64,000 nt of DNA from Enterococcus sp. DIV0212c (GTDB lineage Bacteria > Bacillota > Bacilli > Lactobacillales > Enterococcaceae): assembly GCF_017377505.1 (NCBI RefSeq), contig NZ_JAFREN010000004.1:293803-357802 (forward strand), written 5' to 3'. This document shows, piece by piece, positions 54,140 to 64,000 of this stretch (position 1 is its first letter; the number at the start of each line of letters is the position of its first letter). The notes under the pieces are model-generated. The model did no database searches. It saw only the letters and a program-made list of their open reading frames with translations, and was not told the DNA's origin. The position numbers were made by a program, and so were the translations under genes.

Positions 54140-54457
54140 TTATCCGCGTTCAACTAACATCCAAACGACTACAGCCGCTTCGTCCCCGTCGTTGTAATTG
54201 ATATGACCTTCTCCTGCTTCGATCAGTTGGGCATCCCCAGATTTACCTACAAGATCTTGGCCATCTTCTAAGATCGTGTGTGCTTGTCCCGAAACTACAT
54301 ACGAATACTCATCTTGATCATGTCTGGCAAAACCTTCTAATGGTCTTTTTTCTCCTGGTTGTAAAACAATAACACCCATCTGAACTTTATCGTTCGGCTG
54401 ATTTTCAGTATCGAAAAAAATGGTCATTTCTTGTGGTAGTGATGGTTTGATGATCAT
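54140..54457 (-). CDS. Small cupin-domain protein
   Basis: A 105-residue single-domain cupin. GVIVLQPGEKRPLEGFARHDQDEYSYVVSGQAH (in part) is cupin motif 1 (His and Glu metal ligands), and EAGEGHINYNDGDEAAVVVW (in part) carries motif 2 with a further His. It may bind a metal and act as an isomerase or dioxygenase, or be a regulatory sensor. It precedes the peptide-binding lipoprotein by 24 bp and is likely in the same transcript. Confidence 0.85.
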   Translation of the reverse strand: MIIKPSLPQEMTIFFDTENQPNDKVQMGVIVLQPGEKRPLEGFARHDQDEYSYVVSGQAHTILEDGQDLVGKSGDAQLIEAGEGHINYNDGDEAAVVVWMLVERG

Positions 54458-54583
54458 GATCTATTGCCAACTCCTTTTATTATTTTTTAGGTGATTTTAT
54501 CTATTATTGACTTATCTTTCTAAGAAGTCAATAACATTTCGCAAAATTCTGACTTTTCAGTCTTTTTATTCTTTCTTAAAATA

Positions 54584-54629
54584 AAAAAAGTAGAAACAAT
54601 TCAACTAAGTGAATGCTTCCTACTTTTTT
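54584..54629 (-). terminator. Intrinsic terminator after the deaminase gene
   Basis: AAAAAAGTAG (54585-54593) pairs with CTACTTTTTT (54620-54629), with an inner ATTCA/TGAAT stem. Confidence 0.85.
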
Positions 54630-54630
54630 A

Positions 54631-55113
54631 TTAATTCCAATAGCCTTGATGAACAGCAGCTGCTGCTTGTTCAATTTCTGGAAAAGGCCCAATTACTTGA
54701 ATGTTTTTTTGACCGTGACTTAAGATTTCTTTGGTTGGTAGGTCAAATGTTGGATTTTGTTCATTGTCACCAGTTAGTTCCAATAAACGTTGTTCTGTCA
54801 TTGCATAAACGATTGTTCCAATATTTCCCCAGTAAATCGTTCCAGTACACATCGCACATGGTTCAGCTGTTGTGTATAAGGTACACTCCCACAAAAACTC
54901 TTTACTATATTTTTGTGAAGCTTTGGCAGCTAAAGTAGTTTCAGCATGTCCTGTACAAATATTTTCTGTGATTTCGATGTTTTCCTGCTCTAAAAGAATA
55001 TTTCCTTCTTTATCTGCCAATAATGCTCCAAAAGGCGTATTCCCATGCTCTCGAGCATTTTTGGAAATTTCAATGCAGCGATTCAATAAGTCAATGTGCT
55101 GAGTTTTCGTCAT
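54631..55113 (-). CDS. Nucleoside/guanine deaminase-type cytidine deaminase fold protein
   Basis: A 160-residue zinc deaminase. The zinc site is formed by HAETT (His and catalytic Glu, about residue 55) and TTAEPCAMCTGTI (two Cys, about 84-87), the CDA/TadA signature. ANTPFGALL-like start (HGNTPFGALLADKEG) and the C-terminal region resemble guanine deaminase and related nucleobase deaminases more than TadA. The ATG at 55113 follows AGAGGA. It lies 27 bp downstream of the phosphatase gene. Confidence 0.87.
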   Translation of the reverse strand: MTKTQHIDLLNRCIEISKNAREHGNTPFGALLADKEGNILLEQENIEITENICTGHAETTLAAKASQKYSKEFLWECTLYTTAEPCAMCTGTIYWGNIGTIVYAMTEQRLLELTGDNEQNPTFDLPTKEILSHGQKNIQVIGPFPEIEQAAAAVHQGYWN

Positions 55114-55140
55114 ACATTCCTCTTCTTTCATTCATTTATT

Positions 55141-55902
55141 CTAATCAAGAACAAAGCGATGATTCAAGGCTTCTTTTGTCCCCTTATCAATACCGATTGC
55201 TTGTTTTAGATAAGTTGACATATCTCCATATTGCTTTTCAACGGTTTGATAAAAGTTATCTAAATAGCTACTATCTACATTTAAAGCCACATGTAATGCT
55301 TCTAAATTCGCTTCTTCCAAGTCAGCTTTTTTCGCTTGCTCTAAGATCATTGCATTTTCTTTTTTTCTCAAATTATTCGTTAATAAATAATCTGTATAAA
55401 TGGCTTCTCTTGATACATTTAGCGTTTCTAATACCAATAATGCAGCGATTCCGGTACGATCTTTCCCTGCAAAACAATGGAATAAAATGCTCTCTTGTTT
55501 TGGCAAAGCTAAGATTTCTTTGAAAAATTTATTGTAGCCTTTTTGAGAGGTTCCATTCAAGGCAATATCCTCATATAATTTTTCCATGTAGGAAGCTGAT
55601 TTCTCAGGAGAACCGATTTTGACAAAATCACCGATTGAAGCCCCTTCATCTTGGATATCTTCCAAAATATCAATGTGGATGTATTCAGCTTTGGGAACAG
55701 ACATATCTGGTCGTTCTTCTACTTCAGCTTCACTTCTTAAATCAATGATTTTACCTAAACGATACGTTGTTTCTAAACGCCGTTCATCCTCTTTAGTTAA
55801 ATTAGATAGCTCACCTGATCTTAAAAAAACATCTTTTTTGATTTGTTTACCGTCTTTATTTTTGATACCGCCGATATCACGAAAATTTGTAATAGTCACC
55901 AT
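55141..55902 (-). CDS. Tyrosine-protein phosphatase family protein (Y_phosphatase3)
   Basis: A 253-residue phosphatase. NFRDIGG (residues 5-11) is the N-terminal signature of this family and the catalytic P-loop is FHCFAGKDRTGIAA (Cys near 151, Arg near 157). IIDLRSEAEVEERPD provides the conserved DLRS element. Related enzymes dephosphorylate phosphotyrosine or phosphoinositides; the substrate here is unknown. The ATG at 55902 is preferred over an in-frame one 14 codons upstream because the extension has no ribosome site. Confidence 0.87.
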   Translation of the reverse strand: MVTITNFRDIGGIKNKDGKQIKKDVFLRSGELSNLTKEDERRLETTYRLGKIIDLRSEAEVEERPDMSVPKAEYIHIDILEDIQDEGASIGDFVKIGSPEKSASYMEKLYEDIALNGTSQKGYNKFFKEILALPKQESILFHCFAGKDRTGIAALLVLETLNVSREAIYTDYLLTNNLRKKENAMILEQAKKADLEEANLEALHVALNVDSSYLDNFYQTVEKQYGDMSTYLKQAIGIDKGTKEALNHRFVLD

Positions 55903-55939
55903 AATTTTATCCCATTTCCTTCTTTTTGCTTTTATTATA

Positions 55940-55981
55940 CACAAAATTCGATCAAAAATGGTTCTTTGATCGAATTTTGTG
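55940..55981. terminator. Intrinsic terminator between phosphatase genes
   Basis: CACAAAATTCGATCAAA (55940-55956) pairs with TTTGATCGAATTTTGTG (55965-55981). On the minus strand it ends the upstream bgl/phosphatase transcript; ATGAGGTTGAAAC at 55985 recalls the 3' module of other terminators in the window. Confidence 0.88.
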
Positions 55982-56031
55982 CTAATGAGGTTGAAACAAG
56001 AGACTAATTTACCATTTCTAGCTCATTTTTT

Positions 56032-56853
56032 CTATTTTTTTTGACCTGATTCAACATAACTAAGATCATTGACCTTGTCTAAGGTATATTTTCCATCCTT
56101 ATATTTTACAGTACAAACACTCGCATTTTTTAAGCCGCCTTCTGGAATTTTATAATCATCGAATAAGGTAGCGAGTAAAGCAGAAATACTTAGCCCATGT
56201 GAAGCAATCAAGACATTTCCTGATCCTTCATTTTTCATTTCTTTTTCAACGATATCATCTACCCCTGCTTTAAGTCGAGTAGTAATTGTCTTATAATCTT
56301 CTGCCGGCCAATTGATTTTAGCTTCTTCTACATTTTTAGCATCTAGTTTAGCGACACTATTGGCAAATGATTCTGGTGTCATATTTTTCAAAAATTCTTC
56401 TAAAGTAATCCCTTGATCATCTGCAATATCTTGCCACATCGTATGATTTAAATCGCCTTCGTATGTTCCAAAGTTAAATTCTCTTAATCGTTCATCAGTT
56501 ATAACTTTTAAATCTGATGATTTTTCATTTTCTTTCACGATCAGATTCGCTGTTTGAATGGCGCGACCGCTGTCACTGCTATATGCATTTTGGAAATCGA
56601 CATCTTTTAGTCCAACACCAGCAGCGGTGACAACCTCTTCTCCAGCTTTTGTTAAAACTGCATCCGACCATCCTTGCACACGATCTGTTGTATTTAACAT
56701 TGTTTTGCCGTGACGAACAATATACAACGTTAGTTCTTCTGGTGCTTTTTTAGATGACGTAGACTCTGCTGTTTTCTCCTTAGCATTACCACATCCCGTT
56801 ACAAACAACAATCCTAAAACTAAAATACCTAAAAACTTAACGAACTTTTTCAT
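56032..56853 (-). CDS. Histidine phosphatase superfamily lipoprotein
   Basis: A 273-residue phosphoglycerate-mutase-fold phosphatase. Unusually it has a lipobox (LFVTGC, Cys21), so it should be tethered outside the cell. LYIVRHGKTMLNTTDRVQGWSD (in part, about residue 45) holds the phospho-accepting His; SSDSGRAIQTA and ERLREFNFGTYEG supply the other pocket residues, and LIASHGLSISALL the second His. It follows the GH1 gene by 17 bp on the same strand, so it is probably the last gene of the second beta-glucoside operon. Substrate unknown. Confidence 0.88.
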   Translation of the reverse strand: MKKFVKFLGILVLGLLFVTGCGNAKEKTAESTSSKKAPEELTLYIVRHGKTMLNTTDRVQGWSDAVLTKAGEEVVTAAGVGLKDVDFQNAYSSDSGRAIQTANLIVKENEKSSDLKVITDERLREFNFGTYEGDLNHTMWQDIADDQGITLEEFLKNMTPESFANSVAKLDAKNVEEAKINWPAEDYKTITTRLKAGVDDIVEKEMKNEGSGNVLIASHGLSISALLATLFDDYKIPEGGLKNASVCTVKYKDGKYTLDKVNDLSYVESGQKK

Positions 56854-56870
56854 TCAATTGCCTCCTGGAA

Positions 56871-60323
<3,453 letters not shown>

Positions 60324-60334
60324 TTACGTTTGAA

Positions 60335-60361
60335 GGTTTAGCCAACTTAATGTCACTATCC
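60335..60361 (-). promoter_or_regulatory. RAT-like antitermination site before the second PTS gene
   Basis: Minus strand GGATAGTGACATTAAG-TTGGCTAAACC (60335-60361). It shares GGATAGTGA and GCTAAACC with the leader of the upstream antiterminator gene and corresponds to the RAT layout, but no convincing terminator follows it, so it may be degenerate or use a weaker stem. Confidence 0.55.
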
Positions 60362-60430
60362 AAGGGGTCTATCTATCTTCTATCCACCTTTCGTTTCATT
60401 TTAAATCTATGCTAAGATTAAATAATCTTG

Positions 60431-61270
60431 TTAACTATTTGTCTGTACGACTCTTGCAATATGAATAATTAAGTACATTTTCTCTTCTTTTGAAACAGTA
60501 TAATGATAATTTTCAGTTAAAAACGCAGCGATTTTATTCACACACGTATAAGCATTACAATATTTTTTTTTGATCACTTCATATAATTCCTCGTCTTCTT
60601 CATCATGAAATTCTTTATGATTCAATAAACGATATGCAAAAAATTTTAAATGAGTACTAAAACGATAAAAATAAACAGAGTCTTCATTAAAAGTGATTTT
60701 AAAATGATATTTAACGATATTTGTGATTTCCTGCATAATTTTTGTTAACTCATAAACATTGCCGACTTCTTCATCCATTTCGGCATTCACCAGATGTAAA
60801 GCAATAAATCCTGCTTCATCTTCTGAAAGTTGCACATCAAATTTTTCTTTCACCATTTCCAAAGCTTTATTGCCAATAAAATATTCATCTGAAAAAAAGC
60901 GCTTAATGTCCCATAATAGAAAGTTCTTCACTTCGATTCCCTGCCTTATTCGTTCTAAAGCAGTGTGGAGATGATCAGTTAATGAAATAAATATCGTATC
61001 ATTTAACTTTCTACCTAATTTGGTTTTAGCATACTTGATAATTTCATCAGATAACTGCATTACTTCTAAGGGCAATTCTCCTAACAATTCTTGAAATTTC
61101 AAAGAAGTATCCTGATTTGCTAAACGAAACACTTGATCCACTTGCTCTTCCGCAATAAAATCCCCAATTTTTCTTTTAAAAGCAATACCACGTCCCATCA
61201 CAATTTGTTCCTGTTCATTCACATCCAACGTAATCACAACATTATTATTCAAAATTTTTTGAATAATCAT
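60431..61270 (-). CDS. BglG-family transcription antiterminator
   Basis: A 279-residue antiterminator: CAT domain KILNNNVVITLDVNEQ (residues 4-19 and on), PRD1 with LTDHLHTALER (His near 100), PRD2 with IALHLVNAEM and LIIHIARVV. It is paralogous to the licT gene at 12.2 kb. The start at 61270 follows GAAGGGAG; the longer frame lies inside the terminator leader. It should bind the RAT-like sites in its own leader and before the PTS, under control of PTS phosphorylation. Confidence 0.92.
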   Translation of the reverse strand: MIIQKILNNNVVITLDVNEQEQIVMGRGIAFKRKIGDFIAEEQVDQVFRLANQDTSLKFQELLGELPLEVMQLSDEIIKYAKTKLGRKLNDTIFISLTDHLHTALERIRQGIEVKNFLLWDIKRFFSDEYFIGNKALEMVKEKFDVQLSEDEAGFIALHLVNAEMDEEVGNVYELTKIMQEITNIVKYHFKITFNEDSVYFYRFSTHLKFFAYRLLNHKEFHDEEDEELYEVIKKKYCNAYTCVNKIAAFLTENYHYTVSKEEKMYLIIHIARVVQTNS

Positions 61271-61318
61271 TTTTTCGCTCCCTTCTTCCCACCTTACTCC
61301 TTTAATTGTAAAAAAGAA

Positions 61319-61399
61319 AAACCCAACCTTTCCAAAAAAGAAGATACTCCTCCTCTTTGGAAAAATTAGGTTTAGCTTGTAATTAAACAATCACTATCC
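61319..61399 (-). promoter_or_regulatory. RAT-like site and terminator in the bglG leader
   Basis: GGATAGTGATTGTTTAATTAC-AAGCTAAACCTA (61368-61399, minus) matches the RAT plan, with GATAGTGA instead of the LicT-type GATTGTTAC. Its AAACCTAATTTTTCCAAA is also the 5' arm of a long terminator closed by TTTGGAAAGGTTGGGTT and followed by a U-rich tract (61310-61320). Confidence 0.8.
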
Positions 61400-61426
61400 A
61401 TCTATTTACTTGTTGTGTACAAGCAT

Positions 61427-61463
61427 AGAATACCTTATTACAAATGCAATGTCAACGTTTTCA
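61427..61463 (-). promoter_or_regulatory. bglG promoter with overlapping cre site
   Basis: -35 TTGACA (61450-61455) and -10 TATTCT (61427-61432), 17-bp spacer. TGAAAACGTTGACA (61450-61463, minus) fits the CcpA cre consensus completely and covers the -35 region, the same arrangement as at licT. Confidence 0.85.
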
Positions 61464-61519
61464 TAAAAATTCTGTAAATAAAAAAACATTCAGCTTAAAA
61501 GCTAAATGCTTAACAGTCA

Positions 61520-61591
61520 TGACCCGTACGGGAATCGAACCCGTGATACCGCCGTGAAAGGGCGGTGTCTTAACCGCTTGACCAACGGGCC
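61520..61591 (-). tRNA. tRNA-Glu (TTC)
   Basis: Cloverleaf with anticodon loop CTTTCAC; acceptor GGCCCGT pairs ACGGGTC. Last tRNA of the array; identical to the copy at 62257. Confidence 0.97.
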
Positions 61592-61602
61592 TTTTAAAAT
61601 TA

Positions 61603-61676
<74 letters not shown>

Positions 61677-61688
61677 TTAAAGAAAAAA

Positions 61689-61759
61689 AGCGGGTGACGA
61701 GAATCGAACTCGCGACAACAGCTTGGAAGGCTGTGGTTTTACCACTAAACTACACCCGC
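61689..61759 (-). tRNA. tRNA-Gly (TCC)
   Basis: Acceptor GCGGGTG/CACCCGC; anticodon loop CTTCCAA. Second copy at 62523. Confidence 0.97.
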
Positions 61760-61776
61760 ATGTTTCTTCTTTGAAA

Positions 61777-61849
61777 TGGCGCAAGACAGAATCGAACTGC
61801 CGACACACGGAGCTTCAATCCGTTGCTCTACCAACTGAGCTACTGCGCC
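61777..61849 (-). tRNA. tRNA-Phe (GAA)
   Basis: Acceptor GGCGCAG/TTGCGCC; anticodon stem ACGGA/TCCGT with loop TTGAAGC. Present only in this copy of the duplicated block. Confidence 0.95.
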
Positions 61850-61866
61850 AAATATTATAATGATAA

Positions 61867-61940
61867 CGGTCTGGACGGGACTCGAACCCGCGACCTCCTG
61901 CGTGACAGGCAGGCATTCTAACCAGCTGAACTACCAAACC
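61867..61940 (-). tRNA. tRNA-Asp (GTC)
   Basis: Anticodon loop CTGTCAC; discriminator G. Identical copy at 62606. Confidence 0.97.
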
Positions 61941-61990
61941 ATCGTTATTGTGTTGCGTCACTAATAACTTTTATGCTTATTTAAAAGCAA

Positions 61991-62064
<74 letters not shown>

Positions 62065-62148
62065 ATAATATTATAGTCTATATTGACTATAGAAAGGTGA
62101 TTACTGTACTAATTATCACCAATGCTAAAGCATTGTGATTCTTAGAAA

Positions 62149-62238
62149 AGGAGGATAAGGGATTCGAACCCTTGCACGGTTTTACCCGCCTGACGGTTTT
62201 CAAGACCGTTCCCTTCAGCCGGACTTGGGTAATCCTCC
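62149..62238 (-). tRNA. tRNA-Ser (TGA)
   Basis: Class II tRNA with long variable arm; anticodon loop TCTTGAA region gives TGA. Duplicated at 62887. Confidence 0.95.
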
Positions 62239-62256
62239 GAAATAAATATTTAAAAA

Positions 62257-62328
62257 TGACCCGTACGGGAATCGAACCCGTGATACCGCCGTGAAAGGGC
62301 GGTGTCTTAACCGCTTGACCAACGGGCC
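62257..62328 (-). tRNA. tRNA-Glu (TTC)
   Basis: Anticodon loop CTTTCAC; same sequence as the gene at 61520. Confidence 0.97.
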
Positions 62329-62339
62329 GCGCTATGAAA

Positions 62340-62427
62340 CGGAGAAGGAGGGATTTGAACCCTCGCGCCGGTTTCCCGACCTACACCCTTAGCAGGGGCG
62401 CCTCTTCAGCCACTTGAGTACTTCCCC
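62340..62427 (-). tRNA. tRNA-Ser (GCT)
   Basis: Class II cloverleaf, anticodon loop CTGCTAA, acceptor GGGGAAG/CTTCTCC, discriminator G. Single copy in the array. Confidence 0.95.
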
Positions 62428-62444
62428 AAGAAAAAATTAATAAA

Positions 62445-62518
<74 letters not shown>

Positions 62519-62522
62519 ATAA

Positions 62523-62593
62523 AGCGGGTGACGAGAATCGAACTCGCGACAACAGCTTGGAAGGCTGTGGTTTTACCACTAAACTACACCCGC
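62523..62593 (-). tRNA. tRNA-Gly (TCC)
   Basis: Anticodon loop CTTCCAA; duplicate of 61689. Only four bases separate it from tRNA-Ile. Confidence 0.97.
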
Positions 62594-62605
62594 AAATGTT
62601 TATAA

Positions 62606-62679
62606 CGGTCTGGACGGGACTCGAACCCGCGACCTCCTGCGTGACAGGCAGGCATTCTAACCAGCTGAACTACCAAACC
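62606..62679 (-). tRNA. tRNA-Asp (GTC)
   Basis: Anticodon loop CTGTCAC; duplicate of 61867. Confidence 0.97.
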
Positions 62680-62729
62680 ATCGTTATTGTGTTGCGTCAC
62701 TAATAACTTTTATGCTTATTTAAAAGCAA

Positions 62730-62803
<74 letters not shown>

Positions 62804-62886
62804 ATAATATATAGTCTATATTGACTATAGAAAGGTGATTACTGTACTAATTATCACCAATGCTAAAGCATCGTGATTCTTAGAAA

Positions 62887-62976
62887 AGGAGGATAAGGGA
62901 TTCGAACCCTTGCACGGTTTTACCCGCCTGACGGTTTTCAAGACCGTTCCCTTCAGCCGGACTTGGGTAATCCTCC
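62887..62976 (-). tRNA. tRNA-Ser (TGA)
   Basis: Duplicate of 62149 with the same long variable arm. Confidence 0.95.
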
Positions 62977-63001
62977 AAAATAAAATAAAATGTCACTACA
63001 A

Positions 63002-63075
63002 TGGACCTTGTAGGACTCGAACCTACGACCGGACGGTTATGAGCCGTCTGCTCTAACCAACTGAGCTAAAGGTCC
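63002..63075 (-). tRNA. tRNA with CAT anticodon, probably tRNA-Ile2 (lysidine-modified)
   Basis: Acceptor GGACCTT, loop CTCATAA. In the B. subtilis trnB order the gene between Met and Ser is Ile2, and this sequence resembles that tRNA; an elongator Met reading cannot be excluded without determinant analysis. Confidence 0.8.
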
Positions 63076-63091
63076 TGGCTCTAAAAAGGAA

Positions 63092-63165
63092 TCGCGGCGG
63101 AGGGGATCGAACCCCCGACCTCCCGGGTATGAACCGGACGCTCTAGCCAGCTGAGCTACACCGCG
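63092..63165 (-). tRNA. tRNA-Met elongator (CAT)
   Basis: Acceptor CGCGGTG, anticodon loop TTCATAC, no initiator features. Position after Ala matches Met in trnB-type arrays. Confidence 0.85.
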
Positions 63166-63183
63166 GAAATAATAAATTACTAA

Positions 63184-63256
63184 TGGAGCCTAGCGGGATC
63201 GAACCGCTGACCTCCTGCGTGCAAAGCAGGCGCTCTCCCAGCTGAGCTAAGGCCCC
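63184..63256 (-). tRNA. tRNA-Ala (TGC)
   Basis: Anticodon loop TTTGCAC; acceptor GGGGCCT/AGGCTCC. Confidence 0.97.
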
Positions 63257-63266
63257 ACAAAACAAA

Positions 63267-63340
63267 TCGGGAAGACAGGATTCGAACCTGCGACCCCTTG
63301 GTCCCAAACCAAGTGCTCTACCAAGCTGAGCTACTTCCCG
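63267..63340 (-). tRNA. tRNA-Pro (TGG)
   Basis: Acceptor CGGGAAG/CTTCCCG, anticodon loop TTTGGGA. Confidence 0.97.
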
Positions 63341-63350
63341 TATTTACAAA

Positions 63351-63424
63351 TGCACCCAAAGGGAGTCGAACCCCTAACCTCTTGATTCGTAGTCAAGCAC
63401 TCTATCCAGTTGAGCTATGGGTGC
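63351..63424 (-). tRNA. tRNA-Arg (ACG)
   Basis: Anticodon loop CTACGAA; A34 presumably edited to inosine by TadA. Confidence 0.97.
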
Positions 63425-63434
63425 TACATTTCTA

Positions 63435-63520
63435 TGCCGAGGACCGGAATCGAACCGGTACGGTGATCACTCACCGCAGGATTTTAAGTCCTGTGCGTCT
63501 GCCAGTTCCGCCACCCCGGC
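63435..63520 (-). tRNA. tRNA-Leu (TAA)
   Basis: Class II cloverleaf, anticodon loop CTTAAAA, acceptor GCCGGGG. Confidence 0.97.
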
Positions 63521-63534
63521 GAAAGAACAAGCTA

Positions 63535-63606
63535 AGCGGAAAACGGGGTTCGAACCCGCGACCCCCACCTTGGCAAGGTGGTGCTCTACCACTGAGCTAT
63601 TTCCGC
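63535..63606 (-). tRNA. tRNA-Gly (GCC)
   Basis: Anticodon loop TTGCCAA; acceptor GCGGAAA/TTTCCGC. Confidence 0.97.
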
Positions 63607-63614
63607 AATCTGGA

Positions 63615-63687
63615 TGCCGGCTAAAGGATTTGAACCCTCGACCCTCTGATTACAAATCAGATGCTCTACCAACTGAGCTAAGCCGGC
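63615..63687 (-). tRNA. tRNA-Thr (TGT)
   Basis: Anticodon loop TTTGTAA; acceptor GCCGGCT/AGCCGGC. Confidence 0.97.
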
Positions 63688-63722
63688 GTAAATTCGCCAA
63701 GTTAACAAAACGAGACTAAAAA

Positions 63723-63804
63723 TGCGGGTGAAGGGACTTGAACCCCCACGCCGTAAGGCGCTAGATCCTAAATCTAGTGCGTCTGCCAATTCCGCCACAC
63801 CCGC
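63723..63804 (-). tRNA. tRNA-Leu (TAG)
   Basis: Class II cloverleaf, anticodon loop TTTAGGA, acceptor GCGGGTG. Confidence 0.97.
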
Positions 63805-63816
63805 AAAATATTTCTA

Positions 63817-63889
63817 TGAGCCGTGCAGGGCTCGAACCTGCGACCCTCTGATTAAAAGTCAGATGCTCTACCAACTGAGCTAACGGCTC
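63817..63889 (-). tRNA. tRNA-Lys (TTT)
   Basis: Anticodon loop CTTTTAA; acceptor GAGCCGT/ACGGCTC. Confidence 0.97.
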
Positions 63890-63895
63890 AAAAAA

Positions 63896-63968
63896 TGGAG
63901 GTTGACGGGATCGAACCGCCGACCCCCTGCTTGTAAGGCAGGTGCTCTCCCAGCTGAGCTAAACCTCC
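63896..63968 (-). tRNA. tRNA-Val (TAC)
   Basis: Anticodon loop CTTACAA; acceptor GGAGGTT. First tRNA after the 5S rRNA gene. Confidence 0.97.
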
Positions 63969-63982
63969 AAGACAACACTTTA

Positions 63983-64000
63983 GCGTGGCGACGTCCTACT
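63983..64000 (-). rRNA. rrf: 5S ribosomal RNA, 3' end only
   Basis: The minus strand reads AGTAGGACGTCGCCACGC, the conserved 3' end of Firmicutes 5S rRNA. The rest lies beyond the right edge, so the tRNA array is the distal part of an rRNA operon. Confidence 0.88.

Noticed and set aside
63298-63798. Three overlapping frames of 70-108 codons over the tRNA array
   Set aside because: They read through tRNA genes on either strand, have no ribosome sites, and resemble well-known false proteins derived from tRNA clusters.

Overview
The window is a low-GC Firmicutes chromosome segment, almost certainly from an Enterococcus (E. faecalis-like but not assignable to species from sequence alone). The evidence is two surface-protein loci (one a classical WxL cluster), an AtlA-type autolysin beside leuS, an EfrAB-like exporter, an SMK-box (SAM-III) leader on metK, T-box leaders, and an rRNA-linked tRNA array. 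Most protein genes lie on the minus strand; plus-strand genes sit in short blocks (4.2-6.4, 25.7-29.8, 33.7-34.3, 48.2-48.6 and 49.6-50.7 kb).

Layout. 0-7.6 kb: 5' part of an amaP-like gene, a peptide-binding lipoprotein, a class-I glutamine-amidotransferase-like hydrolase, then two tandem T-box leaders in front of a three-gene polar amino-acid ABC importer (probably histidine), a WrbA-type flavoprotein and a rhodanese. 7.7-13.4 kb: beta-glucoside operon licT - PTS IIBCA - NagB-like - 6-phospho-beta-glucosidase, with CcpA (cre) and RAT/terminator control. 13.5-17.8 kb: four-gene secreted/surface cassette without canonical WxL motifs and with an FPNTG sortase signal. 18.2-20.2 kb: ABC-F ATPase preceded by a promoter, a 39-codon leader ORF and an intrinsic terminator. 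20.4-25.4 kb: leuS with a Leu T-box, and an AtlA-like autolysin with five LysM repeats. 25.7-29.8 kb: envelope-stress-type DUF1700/DUF4097 pair, PAP2 phosphatase, and the ytqA-ytqB(mnmM) tRNA-modification pair. 30-38.6 kb: heterodimeric multidrug ABC exporter, TetR regulator, esterase, MFS transporter, metK.

38.7-47.9 kb: WxL locus. A regulator with a pseudo-receiver domain is followed by a giant WxL adhesin, a small YPSTG-anchored protein, two WxL proteins, a WxL-interacting protein (DUF916/DUF3324), a membrane protein and a signal-peptidase-I-like protein in which the catalytic lysine position appears to be Arg. 48-56.9 kb: hypotheticals, a MerR regulator with a palindromic 19-bp-spacer promoter driving a quinone reductase, GNAT, GrpB, DUF1003, a second peptide-binding lipoprotein, cupin, deaminase, tyrosine phosphatase and a lipoprotein histidine phosphatase. 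56.9-61.5 kb: a second beta-glucoside operon (BglG-type antiterminator, PTS, GH1) with the same cre-over-minus-35 design but a different RAT sequence. 61.5-64 kb: 25 tRNA genes and the 3' end of a 5S rRNA, with an internal segmental duplication.

Recurring themes are leader-RNA regulation (three T-boxes, an SMK box, four RAT-like antitermination sites, a probable ABC-F attenuator) and several families of short intergenic repeats attached to gene 5' or 3' ends.
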